NCBI RefSeq assembly: GCF_027409185.1
Contig: NC_084463.1
Location: 156,600,369 to 156,664,368, forward strand
Source: Cynocephalus volans
Lineage: Eukaryota > Chordata > Mammalia > Dermoptera > Cynocephalidae
Direction of reading: 5' to 3'
DNA: 64,000 nucleotides
Made by a program: the position numbers and the translations under genes. The notes below the pieces were generated by a model that was not told the origin of the DNA, ran no database searches, and saw only the letters and a list, made by a program, of their open reading frames with translations. Of this stretch, positions 60,295 to 64,000 are shown piece after piece. Within the stretch, counting starts at the first letter, position 1, and the number at the start of each line of letters is the position of its first letter.

Positions 60295-60726
60295 AAAATT
60301 GGCAAATGAAGAATCTTAGTGAAAGCTATAGGATTAGCTTCTGTCTGTGGGTCTATATGTCTATATATATGTGTTATAAGTATGTGATAGTTCTCTACCA
60401 AAATATATAAAAGAGCTCTAATCAGTTGGCTTTAAATAAGAAAGAGCTTTAATCAAGTATTCTATCAAGAAAAGAGAATCTATATTGAGTTAGTGAAAAC
60501 AGCTGTGTCTTCTGATCAGTAAAACACCCATGTAATTTAACTTCAGAGTTCTTGCTTAGGTGGCAACTGCCTAACATTCACGTACTGTAAAATTGGTTAA
60601 TTGGAAAATAACTGGAGATGTTAGTTTTGTTCATTGTCTCAGAGAATTTTCATGAACAGTTCAAGTATGGTTGTTAAAAATAAGTAAATTAGGCACAGAT
60701 GTTTATAAATGAACTCTTCATAGTTT

Positions 60727-60908
60727 CCTTTTTTTCTTTCTTTTTTTTTATTTAAAAGATGACCGGTAAGGGGATCTCAATCCTTGGCTTGGTGTTGTCA
60801 GCACCACGCTCAGCCAGTCAGCCAACCAGCCATCCCTATATAAGGTCCGAACCTGTGGCCTTGGTGTTATCAGTACCACACTCTCCCGAGTGAGCCACAG
60901 GCCAGCCC
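60727..60908 (-). repeat. tRNA-Ile-derived SINE, dimer
   Basis: Target duplication CTCTTCATAGTTT (60714-60726 and 60909-60921). Confidence 0.92.
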
Positions 60909-61239
60909 CTCTTCATAGTTTTAAAAAGTCTTTTTGGTAACCTGAAACATTGAGGTGAAATTAAGTAATAGATATTCATTAAATATATTGGTCATTTAAA
61001 ATACTAAAACATTATTATTATAAATTATATTATTATATTATTATTGAAACAATACATCATACCCCACAAATACATACAAGTAAATGTTAAAATTTAAAAA
61101 ATTAATCGCATGCAAAAAAATACTAAAGTATTAATTATTAAACATAAGTTTAAAATTTGTATACATTAGCATCTTGTTTTTATATAGTACATGTAAGAAA
61201 ATAATCTAAGTGATTCATTTTCAGAAATGACTTATCTGA

Positions 61240-61885
61240 GGGTGTTTTAACTGATTCAGGCCCAGCACAAAAAGTTATCCGACTGGTCCAGCCCATTCCT
61301 GGAGGGTCACTGAACAGATAGAGCTCTCCTTGAGATGGTAATTAGTTACTAGCTCCCATTGTTTTCTTCATTCTCTGGTATTTCTCCTTTCACAGGGCTT
61401 TAGCAAGCCTTTTTCACAGGCTTGTTGGAGCCCCCAGACAAAGGAACTCCTTGCAAGTGGGTAATAAATTTTAGACATCATTTGGAAAGATTATGCACCC
61501 TGTAGTACTCAGCCAATGAGGAAGTAGGGGGAGGGACTTGCATTTAAGGGAATAAATCGCTTGCTGCAGCCCTTTTCCATGTGCCTGTCCCATTCACAGA
61601 CACCCAGACTTGCAAGGCCATTATTAAAGTCTTGCTTTGCTAGGGCCAGCCCGTGGCTCACTTGGGAGAGCAGCGGTGCTGATAACACCAAGGCCGTGGG
61701 TTCGGATCCTATATAGGGATGGCCGGTTTGCTCACTGGCTGAGCATGATGCTGACAACACCAAGCTAAGCGTTAAGATCCTCTTACCGGTCATCTTTAAA
61801 ATAAATAAATAAATAAAGTCTTGCTTTGCTGTACCTCGTGTCTCTGTGTCCATCCTTTGGCATTGGACAGGTGAGGGCATTTCTC
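61240..61885 (+). mobile_element. LTR-like segment interrupted by a SINE
   Basis: CATTTAAGGGAATAAATCGC, then CATTATTAAAGTCTTGCTTT and CTCGTGTCTCTGTGTCC resemble the R-U5 part of a retroviral LTR. No open frames. Boundaries are uncertain. Confidence 0.4.
61642..61813 (+). repeat. tRNA-Ile-derived SINE, dimer
   Basis: Perfect 17-bp target duplication TAAAGTCTTGCTTTGCT (61625-61641 and 61814-61830). It interrupts an LTR-like sequence. Confidence 0.93.
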
Positions 61886-62634
61886 ACAGTATAGAAAAGC
61901 TATACATCTTGGAACTGTTAGTAAGCATGAAAAAATTATTCTATGAGGAAGTACATGTTTCTAGAAATTATAAAATGTAGATTCATAAAATGTTGGTATG
62001 TGAAAAATAGTTCAAAATAGACTTAAAGTTCTCACAACTTTAAGGTTACTGAGAGTTAAAAATTCTCATCAGTATATGTAACTAAAACTACTAAAAATAG
62101 AGACACAAATTCTGTATGCAAAGTGTACAAGTAAAGTAAGATGTGTTGTTAAAAAGGAGCAATGTTGTGTAAATCCAAAGGTTATTAAAAATTGTTTCAA
62201 AAAGTAAATTTAAGAAAAGAGAAGCTAGATAGGAAGGAACCAATAAATAGGAGAGAGACATACGAAGAAAGGTATGGGTATAAATATGTACTTTTGGCAA
62301 GGAAGGTTAAAAGAAAAGAGAATAATTTTGCATGAAAAAGAATACTGTGTAATAAAATATTTGTCCTAAAGTAAAATGACTCATTATTTAAGAAAGAGAG
62401 TAAAGGACAAAACGGAAATTCTAAGCATGTTGTGGAAATGTCTAAGTCGTAATAATGGTTTGTAAAGAATAAATTTATGAAAGGAATTTTATATGTGATC
62501 AAATTGGCTGAAATTAGAAAGGAATTATTTGTAGGTTTATCTAAAGATTGAGCATAATATCAAAAGTACACTGATGTGAGGCTAGAGTTTGCTCCCCTAT
62601 GTTGGAAAAACAGGGTTTTATGGGAGCGCTAAAC

Positions 62635-62721
62635 TGGTGGCCGTTTAGCTCAGTTGATTAGATAGAGCACAGTGTTTATAACACCAAGGTCAAGGGTTCA
62701 GTTTGAAAAAAAAAAAAAAAT
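62635..62721 (+). repeat. SINE monomer, degenerate
   Basis: GTTTAGCTCAGTTGATTAGA, AACACCAAGGTCAAGGGTTC and poly-A; the 3' arm is lost. Confidence 0.75.
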
Positions 62722-62766
62722 TGATTTTTTTTTTTTTAATCTTTTATGTAACTGGGCTAGGAAACT

Positions 62767-62831
62767 TTTTTTTTTTTGACCTTGGTGTTATCAGCACCAT
62801 GCTCTAACCAAGTAAGCTAACAGGCCAACTC
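62767..62831 (-). repeat. SINE monomer fragment
   Basis: Poly-T then GACCTTGGTGTTATCAGCAC and CTCTAACCAAGTAAGC. Confidence 0.75.
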
Positions 62832-63470
62832 TCAGATTTTATTTTTATCAAGACAATTTCTTCTGCTTTGTGCCTTTGAAATCTTTTATCGACTTTCATT
62901 TTATTTTATAGCGACTTATGATTCTACTTAATTGCTTTAAATCTTTATTATTTGACAAACTTCCCAAAATCAAATTCTGAAAATTATGTCTTTTGACTCA
63001 AACTGTTACCAAAACCCAAAGGTCTGTTTGCTCGCTGCCCAATAGCCAACAATTGAGAGACAGGTGTTGGTGTAAGGAAAGGTAGCCTTTAATCAGGAAG
63101 CCGCAGCCTGGGGAAATGGTGGGCTCATGTCTCAAAGACTATCTCTGCTTTTCCCAGACTTGCCAAAGGGTTTAATAGGGACAGGTGGTAGAGGGGCCAA
63201 TTCATGGTAATCTAAGCAGGGACATGCAAGCGTAATCATAAAATTGCAGATAAACATCAAAGAACTTCTCGGGTGGGAGTTGATTCATGGTGACCCTCCT
63301 CCATGAAGCCAAGTCACAGATTCAGTTCCTGTTAACCTCAGAAAGGTCTAGTTAGTAAGCTAGTAAAGAATGGCCACCGGGGTTAATTATTTCTTTTATA
63401 ATCATTCTGTGTAGGTGTGAGCAAAACTCATTACATTCTAGCAATCATTTGAATAAGAACCTTGTATTCT

Positions 63471-63614
63471 TTTTTTTTTTTTTTTTTTTTGTCTTTTTGT
63501 GACCGGCCGCACCGCCAGCACACCGGCCATCCTTACATAGGATCCGAACCCACGGCGGAAGCACTGCTGCGCTCCCAGCGCGGCACTCTCCCAAGTGCGC
63601 CAAGGGGTCGGCCC
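63471..63614 (-). repeat. SINE of the second head type, inside an LTR
   Basis: Perfect duplication AGAACCTTGTATTCT (63456-63470 and 63615-63629). Ends GCTGCGCTCCCAGCG and GGTCGGCCC. Confidence 0.92.
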
Positions 63615-63679
63615 AGAACCTTGTATTCTAATGTCCAGCTGCAAGCTATGCAGTTCAGGTTGTGAGTAAGAAAAAAACC

Positions 63680-63849
63680 TTTTTTTTTTTCTTTAAAAGA
63701 TGACCGGTAAGGGGATCTTAACCCTTAACTTGGTGTTGTCAGCACCACGCTCACCCAGTGAGCAACCGCCCATCCCTATGTGGGATCCGAACCCATGGCC
63801 TTGGTGTTATCAGCACCACACTCTCCCGAGTGAGCCACAGGCCAGCCCC
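63680..63849 (-). repeat. tRNA-Ile-derived SINE, dimer, inside an LTR
   Basis: Poly-T, AAAGATGACCGGTAAGGGG, both units, ending ACAGGCCAGCCC. Confidence 0.92.
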
Positions 63850-64000
63850 CACAAAAAAACTTTTTCATTTAGAAGTTTAACAAAATGGAGTCACTTCTGT
63901 TCAGCCTGTTACAGAACTAACTTTGAGATGTTTCATGAGCCCTGGAACTTCTCAGAGGATCTATAAAAGATATTAAAACCAGTTGGGCTTATCAGATAGG

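Larger units (their letters stand above)
63004..63913 (-). mobile_element. Solitary LTR carrying two SINE insertions
   Basis: On the minus strand it runs from TGTAACAGGCTGAACAG to ...GGGTTTTGGTAACA, with TG/CA ends. Near the 3' end are CTGATTAAAGGCTACC (poly-A-like signal) and CCTGTCTCTCAATTGTTGG. Without the two SINEs it is about 590 bp. It is a non-coding relic of an endogenous retrovirus. Confidence 0.5.
56400..64000. other. Gene-free, AT-rich, repeat-dense tail of the window
   Basis: No exon with conserved coding sequence is seen. The content is about 12 SINE copies, LTR-like pieces, a broken hAT element and a tandem repeat. I see nothing recognisable in 59,460-59,735, 60,312-60,713, 60,922-61,239, 61,886-62,634 and 62,832-63,003. 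The expected next gene, TMEM216, would lie further right. Confidence 0.6.

Noticed and set aside
61509-61880. 123-codon minus-strand open frame, and similar frames reading MTGKGILTLDLVLSA elsewhere
   Set aside because: The frame lies over the reversed dimer SINE and recurs wherever that SINE occurs; it is not a gene.

Overview
This is mammalian nuclear DNA. It has four multi-exon protein genes with GT-AG introns, CpG-island promoters and a heavy load of interspersed repeats. The gene order is DDB1 (minus), TKFC (plus), CYB561A3 (minus), TMEM138 (plus), which is the conserved order of the human chromosome 11q12 ciliopathy locus. Exons were placed by reading splice sites and matching the translations to the known mammalian proteins from memory. 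No database search was possible.

The repeats suggest the lineage. About 31 short elements derive from a tRNA-Ile-like unit. They occur as monomers, head-to-tail dimers, deleted dimers and a second head type. No Alu, B1/B2, equine ERE or bat VES copies are visible. This matches what I know of the CYN SINEs of colugos (Dermoptera: Galeopterus/Cynocephalus), so a colugo is my best inference. It is an inference from repeats, not a search result.

Layout: (1) 84-27,040 minus holds DDB1, with 26 coding exons giving 1,113 codons. The last 27 codons of the usual 1,140 lie beyond the left edge. Intron 25 is a minor-spliceosome AT-AC intron. (2) About 26,820-27,520 is a CpG island, probably a divergent DDB1/TKFC promoter. 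(3) 28,759-39,234 plus holds TKFC, complete at 578 codons, whose start codon is the last three bases of its exon. (4) 42,735-46,779 minus holds the CYB561A3 coding region, with its promoter probably far upstream near 50 kb. (5) About 49,960-50,710 is a CpG-rich head-to-head promoter for CYB561A3 and TMEM138 with paired ETS-type sites. (6) 52,676-55,898 plus is the TMEM138 coding region (162 aa). (7) 56.4-64 kb is gene-free repeat-rich DNA. TMEM216, the expected next gene, is not in the window.

The four genes do not form a pathway. DDB1 is the CUL4 ubiquitin-ligase adaptor and DNA-damage sensor. TKFC is the triokinase/FMN cyclase of fructose metabolism. CYB561A3 is a lysosomal transmembrane ferric reductase. 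TMEM138 is a ciliary membrane protein. The regulatory links visible are the two divergent promoters and two CTCF-like motifs. The least ordinary items are the AT-AC intron and its long open continuation, the overlapping uORFs of TMEM138, the SINE subfamily with a different head, and the layered repeat insertions at the right end.
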